From Sideroxydans sp. (GTDB taxonomy: Bacteria > Pseudomonadota > Gammaproteobacteria > Burkholderiales > Gallionellaceae): a stretch of DNA of 64,000 nt. Each line of letters starts with the position of its first letter. The stretch's first letter is position 1. The translations under genes and the position numbers were made by a program. The DNA lies in contig WOZO01000041.1 of the NCBI GenBank assembly GCA_011620315.1, forward strand, positions 1 through 64,000, given 5' to 3'. The notes beneath the pieces were generated by a model. That model did no database searches, was not told where the DNA came from, and saw only the letters and a program-made list of their open reading frames with translations. This document shows, piece after piece, positions 43,477 through 54,118 of this stretch.

Positions 43477-45981
43477 TCAACTGAGCGTGAAGCCGCTATC
43501 CAATACATGCAGACATGCATCGACCACTTGTGCGTCATACAAAGTGCCGCGTCCGTTAACCAGCTCTTCCCTTGCCGCATCGATACCCAACGCGGGACGG
43601 TAAGGACGGTGGCTCGCCATCGATTCCACCACGTCGGCGACGGCGACGATGCGCGCTTCCTGCGCGATCTCCTCGCCCTTCAGCCCCTGCGGATAGCCGG
43701 AACCGTCGATGCGCTCGTGATGCTGGTGGGCGATGTCCGCCACCGGCCACGGGAAATGCACTTCCCTGAGGATGTCGTACCCCATGCGCGCATGCTCCTG
43801 CACGATACGCAGTTCGATGTCGGTCAGCCGCGTGGGCTTGCTCAGCACCTCGGCGGGGATGCCGATCTTGCCGATGTCGTGGATGGTCGCACCGAGACGG
43901 ATGCCGCGGATGCGCTCGTCGTCCAGCCCCATCTTGTGCGCGATGGCGCAGGACAGTTCGGCCACCCGGCGCTGGTGGCCCGCCGTGTAGGGGTCGCGCA
44001 GTTCCACCGCCATCGACACGGTGTGGATGGTGCCTTCCAGCGCCTGCTCCAGCACCTTCTGCTGTTCGCTCAGCGCCTTCTCCGCGAACATGCTGGCGGT
44101 CACGTCCTGCACCGTGCCCAGCGAGCGTAAGGGCTTGCCATCCGCATCAAAGTCGGTTTCGCATTTCTCCTGCACGTATTTGATACGGCCATCCTTCATC
44201 AACAATCGGTGATGGATCTGGTACGAAGCGCGACTCTTCAAAGAATCGGTGTAGGCCTCATCCACCGCGTCGCGGTCATCAGGATGGATGGCATTAAGGA
44301 AGGCCTCATAGGTCGCACCGAACCGTTTTTGATCGATCTCGAAGATGCGGAATATCTCGTCCGACCATTTCAATTCGTTCGTCACCAGATCGAGCTCCCA
44401 ATATCCGAGATGCGCCATGCGCTGCGCTTCGGCCAGCCGCTGCCGGCTGGCGCGCAACGCCTCTTCCATCGCCACACGCTCGCTGATATCGACCGAGATG
44501 CCCAGCAGGTGATTGGGCTGCCCTGCTTCGTCATACAGACCGATCTTGAAGGTATGCAGCCAGCGCTGGCTGCCGTCGGCGATCTTGATGGGTTCGGCAC
44601 CGATCTCCTGCAATTGTCGGCCCTCCAGCACCGCGCGGTCTTTCTGCGTGAAGAAATCCGCCTGTTCCTTGGTGAAGAAGTCATGGTCGTTCTTGCCCAG
44701 CATGTCTTCGCGCTTGTAGCCCAGCAACTTTTCCCCGGCACGGTTGAACAACTCGAAGCGCAATTCCTTCGCGTCTTTCAGGAACACCATGACCGGGATG
44801 TTCTCGACGATGGACCCGAGCAGTTTCTGCGAGCTTCTCAGCTCATCCTTGACGCGCAACTGTTCGCTGATGTCCATGAAGGTCACCACCGCACCGTGAA
44901 TGACCCCGTCGCGGCTGACCGGATACGACCAGTAGGCGACCGGGAAGGAGCTGCCGTCCTTGCGCCACAGAATCTCGTCGTCGATATGGTGGGAACGGCC
45001 ATCGCGGATGGATGAGTATGTCGGACATTCGCGATAGGGGTAGGGCGTGCCGTCCTTGCGCGTGTGGTGCACCAGCGCATGCATGTCCCGCCCCAGCAGT
45101 TCGGACGCCGATCCGTAACCCAGCGCCTTCACGCAGGCATCGTTGGCAAAAGTACAACGCCCATCGGCATCGATGCCATAGATCGCGTGGGCGATAGAGT
45201 CGGTCAGCAGCGTGACCTCCGCCTCGCTCTGTTCGGCCCGGCGTATGGAAGCTGTTTGCCAGCGCGCACCAAAGAACAGACCGAACAGTCCCAGCCCCCA
45301 GATCAAACCGTGCCCGGCGATCAACGCATTGCGCTCACCGCTTTCGATCCGGAGCTGTTTCTCCACCGGAATGGCGATGCCGACCCCGCCACGGATATCG
45401 CCCAGCTTGTCGCCGTACTGCGCATGGCATTTGAGGCAACTCTGCTCCGTCACCATCGGCTTCATATAGCGGAAGTGGCGCTTTCCTTGCATGACATCGA
45501 ACGACGACCACTCTTGTGCACCTTTCTGGAAGGCTTCCAGCGCCTGTCGCTCCCAATCGTCCGCCGCGTTGGCCGGATTGAGCGGATGCAGGCTGGCGAT
45601 ATGCCCGCGCAGCTCGCTCTGACGGGCGGTCATGCCCTCGTGCACCAACCTGACCACATAGGATGAGTTGAGCAGGGTGAGCTCTTGACCCGAAGGTGTG
45701 GTGATGTCGCGATCCGGCACCCCGCTCAACCACGGGCTCGGAACGACCTGCTCGCCGACCGGCACATAGACACCGCCGCTGCGGATGACCCAGTTGCGGT
45801 ATTCCATGTCCATGGCATGGATCGCCACGGCCCGGCTGTAAAGCGTGTTCCGGAATCTATCGTTCTGGAAGTACACGGTCCAGCCCAGAGAAGCCGCCAC
45901 GATGACCGACCAGGCGACGATCAGATAGCGGAAGTTGCGCTTCAACAGACCAAGACGGGAAAGATCCGGATATCGCTTCAT
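43477..45981 (-). CDS. Haem-motif (Tll0287-like) PAS-HD-GYP phosphodiesterase
   Basis: The 834 residues begin with TM1 (about 18-38). The periplasmic domain (40-215) resembles the Tll0287/DUF3365 haem domain, with [19 protein letters not shown] as CxxCH near residue 181. TM2 is at about 220-240. Three PAS modules follow (about 250-365, 370-500 and 505-620; the last has [20 protein letters not shown]), ending with [10 protein letters not shown]. The HD-GYP domain (about 640-834) has [28 protein letters not shown] and [19 protein letters not shown], an intact catalytic set that degrades c-di-GMP. It could sense redox state or a gas through c-type haem. It is divergent from mfd and upstream of ispD. 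Confidence 0.88.
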   Translation of the reverse strand: MKRYPDLSRLGLLKRNFRYLIVAWSVIVAASLGWTVYFQNDRFRNTLYSRAVAIHAMDMEYRNWVIRSGGVYVPVGEQVVPSPWLSGVPDRDITTPSGQELTLLNSSYVVRLVHEGMTARQSELRGHIASLHPLNPANAADDWERQALEAFQKGAQEWSSFDVMQGKRHFRYMKPMVTEQSCLKCHAQYGDKLGDIRGGVGIAIPVEKQLRIESGERNALIAGHGLIWGLGLFGLFFGARWQTASIRRAEQSEAEVTLLTDSIAHAIYGIDADGRCTFANDACVKALGYGSASELLGRDMHALVHHTRKDGTPYPYRECPTYSSIRDGRSHHIDDEILWRKDGSSFPVAYWSYPVSRDGVIHGAVVTFMDISEQLRVKDELRSSQKLLGSIVENIPVMVFLKDAKELRFELFNRAGEKLLGYKREDMLGKNDHDFFTKEQADFFTQKDRAVLEGRQLQEIGAEPIKIADGSQRWLHTFKIGLYDEAGQPNHLLGISVDISERVAMEEALRASRQRLAEAQRMAHLGYWELDLVTNELKWSDEIFRIFEIDQKRFGATYEAFLNAIHPDDRDAVDEAYTDSLKSRASYQIHHRLLMKDGRIKYVQEKCETDFDADGKPLRSLGTVQDVTASMFAEKALSEQQKVLEQALEGTIHTVSMAVELRDPYTAGHQRRVAELSCAIAHKMGLDDERIRGIRLGATIHDIGKIGIPAEVLSKPTRLTDIELRIVQEHARMGYDILREVHFPWPVADIAHQHHERIDGSGYPQGLKGEEIAQEARIVAVADVVESMASHRPYRPALGIDAAREELVNGRGTLYDAQVVDACLHVLDSGFTLS

Positions 45982-46065
45982 TTATCGGCAAACCGCAATT
46001 TTATATAAGAGTGACGCATGATATTACATACACCATCCGCAACAAGGCGGATGACCCGGCAGGGG

Positions 46066-46071
46066 TATAAT
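46066..46071 (+). promoter_or_regulatory. Probable mfd -10 box
   Basis: TATAAT lies 26 bases upstream of the mfd ATG, with a G-run just before it. No good -35 match is present at 17 bases. The site is in the short gap between the divergent HD-GYP and mfd genes. Confidence 0.55.
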
Positions 46072-46097
46072 GCGCGCCCTTTGCTTCGAGTTCCGCC

Positions 46098-49000
46098 ATG
46101 CTGTTCGCCTCACCCCATACCCGCCCCCGCTACGCCAACCTGGTCGGCTCGTCCGACGCGCTCGGGATCGCACAACTCGCCAAACAGCAAGCCCCGCTGG
46201 TCGTCATCGCCGCCAACGCGCTGGAAGCGCAGCGGCTGGTGGACGAGATCCCGTTCTTCGATCCGGCTTTGAAAGTGCACCTGCTGCCGGACTGGGAGAC
46301 GCTGCCCTACGACCACTTCTCGCCGCATCAGGACCTGATCTCCGAGCGGCTGGCCACCCTGCACCACATCCGCACCCAGGCTTTCGACGTCGTCATCGTG
46401 CCCATCACCACCGCGCTCTATCCGCTGCCGCCGGTGAGCTACATGGCGGCTTACACTTTCTTCCTTAAGAAGGGCGAGGCGCTGGCCATCGACGCGTTCC
46501 GCGAGCAGATGACGCTGGCCGGCTACACCCATGTACAGCAGGTGCTGACGCCGGGCGAATACTGCGTGCGCGGCGGGCTCATCGATTTGTTCCCGATGGG
46601 TAGCATGCTGCCATTCCGCATCGACCTGTTCGACGACGAGATCGAGACCATCGCCACCTTCGATGTGGATACACAGCGCACGCTGTATCCTGTGCCGGAG
46701 ATCCGTCTGCTGCCCGCGCGCGAATTCCCCATGGACGAAAAAGGTCAGGCCACCTTCCGCCAGAACTTCCGCGAGCGTTTCGAGGGCGACCCGTCCAAAT
46801 CGCGCATCTATAAAGACGTGAGCAAAGGCATCGCGCCGGCCGGCATCGAGTATTATCTGCCGCTGTTCTTCGAACAGACCGCGAATCTGTTCGACTACCT
46901 GCCCAATGACGCCACGCTGTGTCTGCATCACGACGTGACTGCCGCGATACAACAGTTCGCGCAGGACACAGCCTCGCGCTACAAGTTGCTGCGCGGTGAT
47001 CCGCAACATCCGCTGCTGGAGACGAAGGAACTGTTCATGGATGGGGAGCAGTTCTTCATCCGCGCCAAGGAATTCGGGCGTATCGACATCGCCACCGACG
47101 AGAGCGGAGCTTCGCTGACGCGCTGCCCTACCGCCGCCATCCCCAACATCGCCGTCGACCGCCGCGCCGAGATCCCCACACAGAAGTTCGCCGACTTCAT
47201 TCGCGACTACGAGGGGCGTGTGCTGTTGCTGGCCGACAGCCTGGGCCGACGCGAGATCATGTCCAACTACCTTGAGGAATATGGCCTGGCGCCGGTGGTG
47301 TGCGAGGACTATGCAGCGTTCCTCGTCGGCCAAGAGAAATTCATGCTCGGCGTGGCGACAATAGGCAACGGCTTCCTGCTCAGCGACGAACACATCGCCA
47401 TCGTCACCGAGAGCGAGCTGTATGCCACGCCGTCGCGCGCGCGCATCTCGCGCACCGCCAAGAAGAGCAATGTGGAAGGCATGCTGCGCGACCTGTCCGA
47501 GCTCAAGCCAGGCGACCCGGTGGTGCACGAACAGCACGGCATCGCGCGCTACCACGGGCTGGTCAATCTCGACATGGGCGAAGGCGAGAACGAGTTCCTG
47601 CTGCTCGAATATGCGGACGAAGCCAAACTGTATGTGCCGGTGTCGCAACTGCATGTGATCGGTCGTTACAGCGGTGGCGCACCGGAGACCGCGCCGCTGC
47701 ACAAGCTGGGCAGCGGCGCGTGGGACAAGGCCAAGCGCCGCGCCATGCAACAGGTGCGCGACACCGCCGCCGAACTGCTCAACATCTACGCCCAGCGCGC
47801 GCTGCGCAAAGGCCACGCGTTCAAGTTCAACTATCACGACTACGAAGCCTTCGCCGCCGGGTTCGGTTTCGGGGAGACAGCCGATCAGGCCGCCGCCATC
47901 GAAGCCGTCATCCTCGACCTGCAATCCGGCAAGCCGATGGACCGCCTGATCTGCGGCGACGTCGGTTTCGGCAAGACCGAGGTGGCGCTGCGCGCCGCCT
48001 TCATCGCCGCCATGGAGGGTAAGCAGGTCGCCGTGCTCGCACCGACCACGCTGCTGGTCGAGCAACACTTCCAGAACTTCTCCAACCGCTTCGCTGATTT
48101 CCCCATCAAGCTCGCCGAGCTGTCGCGTTTCCGCTCCACCAAGGAGACCACACAGGCGCTGAAGGACCTGGCGGACGGCAAGCTGGACATCGTCATCGGC
48201 ACGCACAAGCTGATCCAGAAGGATGTGAAGTTCCACAATCTTGGGCTGGTCATCCTCGACGAGGAACACCGTTTCGGTGTGCAGCAGAAGGAACGCCTCA
48301 AGGCGCTACGCGCCGAGGTGGATGTGCTCACGCTCACCGCCACGCCGATCCCGCGCACACTGGCCATGTCGCTGGAAGGCCTGCGCGACTTCTCGGTGAT
48401 CGCCACCGCACCGCAGCGCCGCTTGTCCATCAAGACCTTCGTCAGCAACTACAGCGCGGGCGTGATCCGCGAGGCCGTGCTGCGCGAACTCAAGCGCGGC
48501 GGTCAGGTGTACTTCCTGCACAACGAAGTGGACACCATGCCCAACATGCTGGAGAAACTGACCGAGCTGCTGCCCGAAGCGCGCATCCGCATGGCGCACG
48601 GCCAGATGGGCGAACGCGAACTGGAAGCGGTGATGCGCGACTTCACCCACCAGCGCTTCAACGTGCTGCTCTGTTCCACGATCATCGAAACGGGCATCGA
48701 CGTGCCCACCGCCAACACCATCATCATGAACCGCGCCGACCGCTTCGGCCTGGCGCAGTTGCACCAGTTGCGCGGCCGCGTCGGCCGTTCGCACCACCAG
48801 GCCTATGCCTACCTGCTGGTGGACAGCATGGACGGCCTCACCGCGCAGGCGAAGAAGCGCCTTGAAGCCATCCAGGCCATGGAACAACTGGGAAGCGGCT
48901 TCTACCTCGCCATGCACGACCTGGAGATACGCGGCGCGGGCGAAGTGCTGGGCGAATCGCAGAGCGGCGAGATGCAGGAGATCGGTTTCAGTCTGTACAA

Positions 49001-49502
49001 CGACATGCTCAACGCCGCCATCAAATCGCTCAAGTCCGGCAAGGAACCCGACATGGCGCACCCGCTAGGCGTCACCACCGAGATCAACCTGCATACCCCC
49101 GCCCTGCTGCCGGACGAATATTGCGGCGACATCCACCAACGCCTAGTCATCTACAAACGACTCGCCAACTGCGAATCGCAACAAGACATGGACGACATGC
49201 AACAGGAACTCATCGACCGTTTCGGCCTACTACCCGAACCCGCACAGACCCTGTTCGACTGCCACCGCCTGCGCATCCTCGCCAAGCCTCTGGGCATCAG
49301 CAAAGTAGATGCCTCAAGCGAAGCGATCCAGATCCAGTTCGTCCCCGAACCGCCCATCGACCCGATGAAGATCATCACCATGATCCAGAGCAAACGCCAT
49401 ATCAAGATGGCCGGCCAGGACAAGCTGCGGATCGAGTTGAAGTATGGGGAGTTGAAGCAAAGGGTGTTGGCGATTGTGAATTTCTTCAAGGAATTAAGTT
49501 AG
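46098..49502 (+). CDS. mfd: Transcription-repair coupling factor Mfd
   Basis: This 1134-residue ATPase removes RNA polymerase stalled at lesions and recruits UvrA. The N-terminal UvrB-like module includes LPDWETLPYDHFSPHQDLIS and VLTPGEYCVRGGLIDLFPMG. The CarD-like RNA polymerase-interacting domain is at about 470-545 (LKPGDPVVHEQHGIARYHGL). The translocase has Walker A ICGDVGFGKTEVAL near 617, DEEHRFGVQQKERLK near 718, and HGQMGERELEAVM plus QLHQLRGRVGRSHHQAYAYL later. The TRCF C-terminal domain follows, with PEPAQTLFDCHRL. No ribosome-binding site is clear. It is followed 75 bases later by the orphan nuclease gene. Confidence 0.95.
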   Translation: MLFASPHTRPRYANLVGSSDALGIAQLAKQQAPLVVIAANALEAQRLVDEIPFFDPALKVHLLPDWETLPYDHFSPHQDLISERLATLHHIRTQAFDVVIVPITTALYPLPPVSYMAAYTFFLKKGEALAIDAFREQMTLAGYTHVQQVLTPGEYCVRGGLIDLFPMGSMLPFRIDLFDDEIETIATFDVDTQRTLYPVPEIRLLPAREFPMDEKGQATFRQNFRERFEGDPSKSRIYKDVSKGIAPAGIEYYLPLFFEQTANLFDYLPNDATLCLHHDVTAAIQQFAQDTASRYKLLRGDPQHPLLETKELFMDGEQFFIRAKEFGRIDIATDESGASLTRCPTAAIPNIAVDRRAEIPTQKFADFIRDYEGRVLLLADSLGRREIMSNYLEEYGLAPVVCEDYAAFLVGQEKFMLGVATIGNGFLLSDEHIAIVTESELYATPSRARISRTAKKSNVEGMLRDLSELKPGDPVVHEQHGIARYHGLVNLDMGEGENEFLLLEYADEAKLYVPVSQLHVIGRYSGGAPETAPLHKLGSGAWDKAKRRAMQQVRDTAAELLNIYAQRALRKGHAFKFNYHDYEAFAAGFGFGETADQAAAIEAVILDLQSGKPMDRLICGDVGFGKTEVALRAAFIAAMEGKQVAVLAPTTLLVEQHFQNFSNRFADFPIKLAELSRFRSTKETTQALKDLADGKLDIVIGTHKLIQKDVKFHNLGLVILDEEHRFGVQQKERLKALRAEVDVLTLTATPIPRTLAMSLEGLRDFSVIATAPQRRLSIKTFVSNYSAGVIREAVLRELKRGGQVYFLHNEVDTMPNMLEKLTELLPEARIRMAHGQMGERELEAVMRDFTHQRFNVLLCSTIIETGIDVPTANTIIMNRADRFGLAQLHQLRGRVGRSHHQAYAYLLVDSMDGLTAQAKKRLEAIQAMEQLGSGFYLAMHDLEIRGAGEVLGESQSGEMQEIGFSLYNDMLNAAIKSLKSGKEPDMAHPLGVTTEINLHTPALLPDEYCGDIHQRLVIYKRLANCESQQDMDDMQQELIDRFGLLPEPAQTLFDCHRLRILAKPLGISKVDASSEAIQIQFVPEPPIDPMKIITMIQSKRHIKMAGQDKLRIELKYGELKQRVLAIVNFFKELS

Positions 49503-49577
49503 ACGAAACAGCATAGCGTGTGACCTGCCCTTTCTGCGCTACAATCTTGCCATCGTCAATAAACTCAACCATTCTCC

Positions 49578-50552
49578 ATGGCCATCTCTCGATGCAACAA
49601 ATGCGGCACGGTCACAGAGCTTGAACGTAAACTGATAGGCACGAACCAAAGTTGCATTCGATGCGAGACCCCCAATCCGGTCTACGACACTGTCGTATTC
49701 ATCAACAAAGTGCTGGAACAGTTCTTCGCACAAAGAACCGAACTTACTGCACTCAGGGCAAATACTTCGCAATCCCAGGAAACGTCGCACCCCATGAGCA
49801 GCGTCGACATTCACAATTCAGACTGGTTGACTCTGGAGTCGCAGCACCTGCCCGTCATCGACTGGTTTAAATCAAAAAGTATCGCAGCCACTATTAACGC
49901 AGGGGCTGTGGACACAAGCGGATTTTTTGACGAAGCCGCTGTCGCCATTGGCTCAGACTACGAATTGCTGGGTGAATTCTGCGAGCGGATCCGTTATGCC
50001 CAGCAAAAGGAATACAACAGCGCCCTGATCCATCTGGACAAGAAATCCATCGATGACGTAAAGGCGCTTGAGTCCTTCGCTCGCAAGCTCCACGAGTATT
50101 CCCTTGTCGCCCGCTTCTTCAACAACAAGGAGGAGAAGAACCTTCGCCTGATCCTGCAAAATGCTCCAGCTGTCCGCCGTTTCTTTGCCGGGGAATGGCT
50201 TGAGTGGTTCGCACTGATGACCAGCGTGAGGATCTTCAATGAACGCAACGCGGAATACGCCTGCGCCCGCAATCTCATACTTTCTTATCCCCAGAACGAA
50301 AAACGGGAACTGGACGTATTCTTCCTGATCAACAAGACCAAGCCTTTATATATCGAGTGCAAGACCGGCGAATTCCGGCAAGACCTAGATAAATATATAT
50401 CTCTCAAAAAGAAGCTGAACATCGAGCAAAAATATTTCATCCTTTGCGTGTCAGACCTCGACCCAGAGCAAGGCAAAGGACTGAGTGCGATGCATGGCCT
50501 GACCTTCGTCAACGTGCAGACGCTAGAACAACACCTCTCAACACTGGTCTGA
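49578..50552 (+). CDS. Stand-alone PD-(D/E)XK nuclease with zinc ribbon, Card1/DUF1887-like
   Basis: I recognise the fold but no named family. The 324 residues start with a zinc ribbon of two CxxC pairs (CNKCGTVTELERKLIG, then CIRCETPNPV), then a coiled or linker part to about 100. The C-terminal nuclease core runs from about residue 205: GEWLEWFALMTSVRI, KRELDVFFLINKTKPLYIEC and KTGEFRQDLDKYISLKKKL. Asp in ELDV and Glu-x-Lys in IECKT match the D...ExK catalytic pattern of Card1 (DUF1887), which normally also has a CARF domain. None is seen here. The segment is somewhat A/T-richer than neighbours and has no partner genes. A defence or repair role is inferred only. Confidence 0.6.
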   Translation: MAISRCNKCGTVTELERKLIGTNQSCIRCETPNPVYDTVVFINKVLEQFFAQRTELTALRANTSQSQETSHPMSSVDIHNSDWLTLESQHLPVIDWFKSKSIAATINAGAVDTSGFFDEAAVAIGSDYELLGEFCERIRYAQQKEYNSALIHLDKKSIDDVKALESFARKLHEYSLVARFFNNKEEKNLRLILQNAPAVRRFFAGEWLEWFALMTSVRIFNERNAEYACARNLILSYPQNEKRELDVFFLINKTKPLYIECKTGEFRQDLDKYISLKKKLNIEQKYFILCVSDLDPEQGKGLSAMHGLTFVNVQTLEQHLSTLV

Positions 50553-50771
50553 CTCTAGGCGCAGACCATAGGCACCATAACCGGAATATGCAGCGCCGCT
50601 GCGACACTGACCACCACCGCTTTCATACCGCAAGCGCTGAAGGTATGGCACACGCGACACACCGCAGACATCTCGCTGGGATGTATGCCATGTTCACGTG
50701 ATAAAGATACGCTTCGGCTAGACGGGTTTTATTCCATATCCCGCACAGGGAAAACGGAATAGATCGGCACG

Positions 50772-51728
50772 TTACTTCTTCCCGTGCTTCCCCCACCACT
50801 CCCGCCGCTGCTGCTTGTCCATGAACGTCCAAGCCAGCAAGCGACTCTTCTTCTGCCCTTGCGCCATCTCGATGGTGCGGCTGTCTGACGCGCCGGCTTG
50901 TTTCAAGGCGCTGTAGGCCTGCGGCAGGCTGGTGGATTTTGAGATCAATGTGGTGAACCACAGGCAGTGTTCGCCACCGCTTGCGCTCTCTTCGATCATG
51001 CGGGTGACGAAGGCTTCTTCGCCGCCTTCGCAACACAGCTCCATGCTTTGTCCGCCGAAGTTCAGCACCGGCTTCTTGTGTTTGTTATGTTCCTTGCCGA
51101 GGTTCTGCCATTTGCGCTGCGCGCATTTTCTGGCTTCGGCGAGCGAGGCGTGGAAGGGCGGGTTGCTCAGGGTGATGGCGAAGTATTCGTCGGCATAGGT
51201 GACGCCGGAGAAGATGTCGATGCTGGAGGGTTGCAGGCGCAATTCGATGGCGTCGTTCAGGTCGTTCGCTGCGACGATGTGTTGCGCATTGCCCAGCGCG
51301 ACCTCGTCGATGTCGGTACCGACAAAGTGCCAGCCGTAGGCGGCGTGGCCGATGAGCGGGTAGATGCAGTTCGCGCCCACCCCGATGTCGAATACGCGCA
51401 CCGCTTCGCCACGCGGGATGTTGCCGCCGTTGCTCTCGGCCAGAAGGTCGGCGAGGTAGTGGAGGTAGTCGGCGCGGCCGGGGATGGGCGGGCACAGGTA
51501 TTGGTCGGGGATGTCCCATTCCTTGATTTGGTAATACTGTTTCAGCAGGGCGCGGTTGAGCGCTTTCACCGCTGCCGGATCGGCGAAGTCTATCGACTCG
51601 TTACCGTAGACATTCACGGATACATACGTTGCCAGCTCGGGACTGGTCTTGATGAGCTGCGCGAAGTCGTATCGCTCCCGGTGCAGATTGCGCGGGTGCA
51701 GATTGGTTTTGGTCGGGACTTGAGTCAT
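50772..51728 (-). CDS. rlmF: 23S rRNA adenine(1618)-N6-methyltransferase RlmF
   Basis: This 318-residue SAM-dependent enzyme methylates A1618 of 23S rRNA. The start gives [20 protein letters not shown], as in E. coli YbiN, and then [17 protein letters not shown]. The SAM motif is [16 protein letters not shown], and the catalytic tetrad appears in [13 protein letters not shown]. The tail ends with [12 protein letters not shown] chose ATG 51728; a longer frame to 51809 adds 27 residues without family support. A 219-base gap separates it from the nuclease gene. No obvious ribosome site precedes it. Confidence 0.92.
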   Translation of the reverse strand: MTQVPTKTNLHPRNLHRERYDFAQLIKTSPELATYVSVNVYGNESIDFADPAAVKALNRALLKQYYQIKEWDIPDQYLCPPIPGRADYLHYLADLLAESNGGNIPRGEAVRVFDIGVGANCIYPLIGHAAYGWHFVGTDIDEVALGNAQHIVAANDLNDAIELRLQPSSIDIFSGVTYADEYFAITLSNPPFHASLAEARKCAQRKWQNLGKEHNKHKKPVLNFGGQSMELCCEGGEEAFVTRMIEESASGGEHCLWFTTLISKSTSLPQAYSALKQAGASDSRTIEMAQGQKKSRLLAWTFMDKQQRREWWGKHGKK

Positions 51729-51874
51729 GGCTGGAATGGCTGGCGAGCGTGAGGCTGAGGCGCGCCATTCTAAACAATATGGGCAGTGCGGCGCGTCATT
51801 TCCGCGCACGCAGCTTGTGGCGGCCAGCGATCTGCGCCGCGCATGCAGCGTAGATCGCTGGCTGTTCTACTTTC

Positions 51875-52723
<849 letters not shown>

Positions 52724-52781
52724 GGTGTTTCCTTTCTTCCTTGATTAATGAATGGGTGGACAAAGAGTATCCTCTACAATA

Positions 52782-52794
52782 ACTTTTCGTAAGT
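52782..52794. promoter_or_regulatory. Dyad between qorB and its regulator
   Basis: ACTT-TTCGT-AAGT forms a perfect inverted repeat in the 92-base gap between the divergent genes. HxlR-type regulators bind short dyads of this kind, so it is a good candidate operator for both promoters. Confidence 0.45.
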
Positions 52795-52815
52795 ACGCAC
52801 AAAAAGGTAAGTGTC

Positions 52816-53204
52816 ATGCCCGCTATCGCCGCCGCCAATCCCAAGCCCGTATTTCGCCGTGGAGAGGTGTTCTCCACGAATTGCCCTTCGCGCGAGATCC
52901 TCAACCATGTCACCAGCCGCTGGGGGGGCTGGTGCTGTCCGCACTGATGGACGGCACGCACCGCTTCAGCGAACTGCGCCGCAAGATCGACGGCGTGAGC
53001 GAGAAGATGCTGGCGCAGACGCTGCAACAACTGGAGATGGACGGCTTCGTCGACCGTGTGTCCTATCCGGTGGTGCCGCCGCATGTGGAATATTCGCTGA
53101 CGCCGCTGGGCGGGCAGATTGGCGCGCAGATCGACAGTCTGGTGGACTGGATAGAGCGCAACCTGCCCAGGATCATGAAGGCGCAGCAGGCGCGTCAGGG
53201 CTGA
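52816..53204 (+). pseudogene. HxlR-family regulator (QorR/YtfH-like), frameshifted in a poly-G run
   Basis: The reading frame from ATG 52816 gives AIAAANPKPVFRRGEVFSTN with Cys at TNCPSREILNHVTSRW. It then runs into a 7-G tract (52922-52928) and a stop 39 bases later, at 52951. The rest of the winged helix (LVLSALMDGTHRFSELRRKI, GVSEKMLAQTLQQLEMDGF, PPHVEYSLTPLGGQIG) is in the next frame, out to 53204. One extra G would restore RWGGLVLSALMDG. This could be a real mutation, phase variation or a sequencing error. The gene is divergent from qorB, like E. coli ytfH. The N-terminal Cys is the redox-sensing residue in quinone-responsive HxlR proteins. Confidence 0.85.
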
Positions 53205-53236
53205 AGTAAAATGCGCGCCACTGTTTTCAACCGGTT

Positions 53237-53252
53237 GCCCGCCCTTGCGGGC
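53237..53252 (+). promoter_or_regulatory. Hairpin in the serB leader
   Basis: GCCCGC-CCTT-GCGGGC forms a 6-bp GC stem 14 bases before the serB ATG. It may slow translation or terminate transcription from the regulator gene; no T-run follows. Confidence 0.4.
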
Positions 53253-53266
53253 CGTATCGTCTGCAC

Positions 53267-54118
53267 ATGAACCTGATCCTCCAAGCCCTGCACCCTATCC
53301 CCGCCGTCCAGGTCGAACACATCGCCAGCCTTGCCGCCGCACAGCGCATTGAACAATTGACCCCGCACACCTACCGTCTTCGCGGCGTCGAACCGCACGG
53401 GATCATCGGCGCGTATTGTTACGAGCATCAGATCGACTGCGGCTACGTGCCGCAGGGCAAGCATCTGGGCGATTTCGGTCTGCTGGTGATGGATATGGAT
53501 TCGACGCTGATCAGCATCGAATGCATCGACGAGATCGCCGACATGCAGGGCATCAAGCCGCAGGTGGCTGAGATCACCGAAGCGGCGATGCGCGGCGAGA
53601 TCGACTTTTCCGAAAGCCTGCGCCGCCGTGTGGCATTGCTGCGGGGGCTGGATGAATCGGCTTTGCAGCGCGTGTACGACGAACGTCTGCAACTCAATCC
53701 CGGCGCGGAGAAGATGCTGGCTGCGATGAAGCAGCACGGTATCAAGACGCTGCTGGTGTCCGGCGGTTTCGTGTTTTTCACCGAACGCCTGAAGGCGCGT
53801 CTCGGCCTCGACTACGCGCACGCCAACACGCTGGAGATCGTGGACGGCAAACTGACCGGCAAGGTGCTGGGCGACATTGTGGATGCGCAGGGCAAGGCCG
53901 ACCTGCTGAACCGCGTGCGCGAAGAGCTGGGCTTGAACCGCGAGCAGGTGATCGCCATGGGCGACGGCGCGAACGACCTGAAGATGATGGCGCAGGTGGG
54001 TGTGAGCATGGCCTACCACGCCAAGCCGGTGGTGCGCGCGCAGGCCAGCCACGCGCTAAACTTCGTTGGCCTGGATGGCCTATCCACCTTGTTCGAGCAG
54101 GCATGCGATCAGGCCTGA
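53267..54118 (+). CDS. serB: Phosphoserine phosphatase SerB
   Basis: This 283-residue HAD-family enzyme performs the last step of serine synthesis. An N-terminal extension of about 80 residues precedes the catalytic motif I LVMDMDSTLISIECIDEIA, with the nucleophile Asp. Motif II is TLLVSGGFVFFTERLK, and motif III is VIAMGDGANDLKMMAQVGV. HAKPVVRAQASHAL near the end is typical. A hairpin at 53237-53252 lies in its leader. The last 16 bases overlap the next gene. The gene is 62 bases downstream of the frameshifted regulator. Confidence 0.95.
   Translation: MNLILQALHPIPAVQVEHIASLAAAQRIEQLTPHTYRLRGVEPHGIIGAYCYEHQIDCGYVPQGKHLGDFGLLVMDMDSTLISIECIDEIADMQGIKPQVAEITEAAMRGEIDFSESLRRRVALLRGLDESALQRVYDERLQLNPGAEKMLAAMKQHGIKTLLVSGGFVFFTERLKARLGLDYAHANTLEIVDGKLTGKVLGDIVDAQGKADLLNRVREELGLNREQVIAMGDGANDLKMMAQVGVSMAYHAKPVVRAQASHALNFVGLDGLSTLFEQACDQA

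Noticed and set aside
46110-48269. A 719-codon open frame antisense to mfd, and similar long antisense frames (57446-60187, 60639-63116, 927-2387, 31992-33566)
   Set aside because: They are mirror frames of strong genes in high-GC DNA, rich in His, Arg, Gln and Ala, with no family motifs.
50553-50771. Possible small gene or RNA between the nuclease and rlmF
   Set aside because: No ribosome site, no paired stem with T-run and no coding signal seen.
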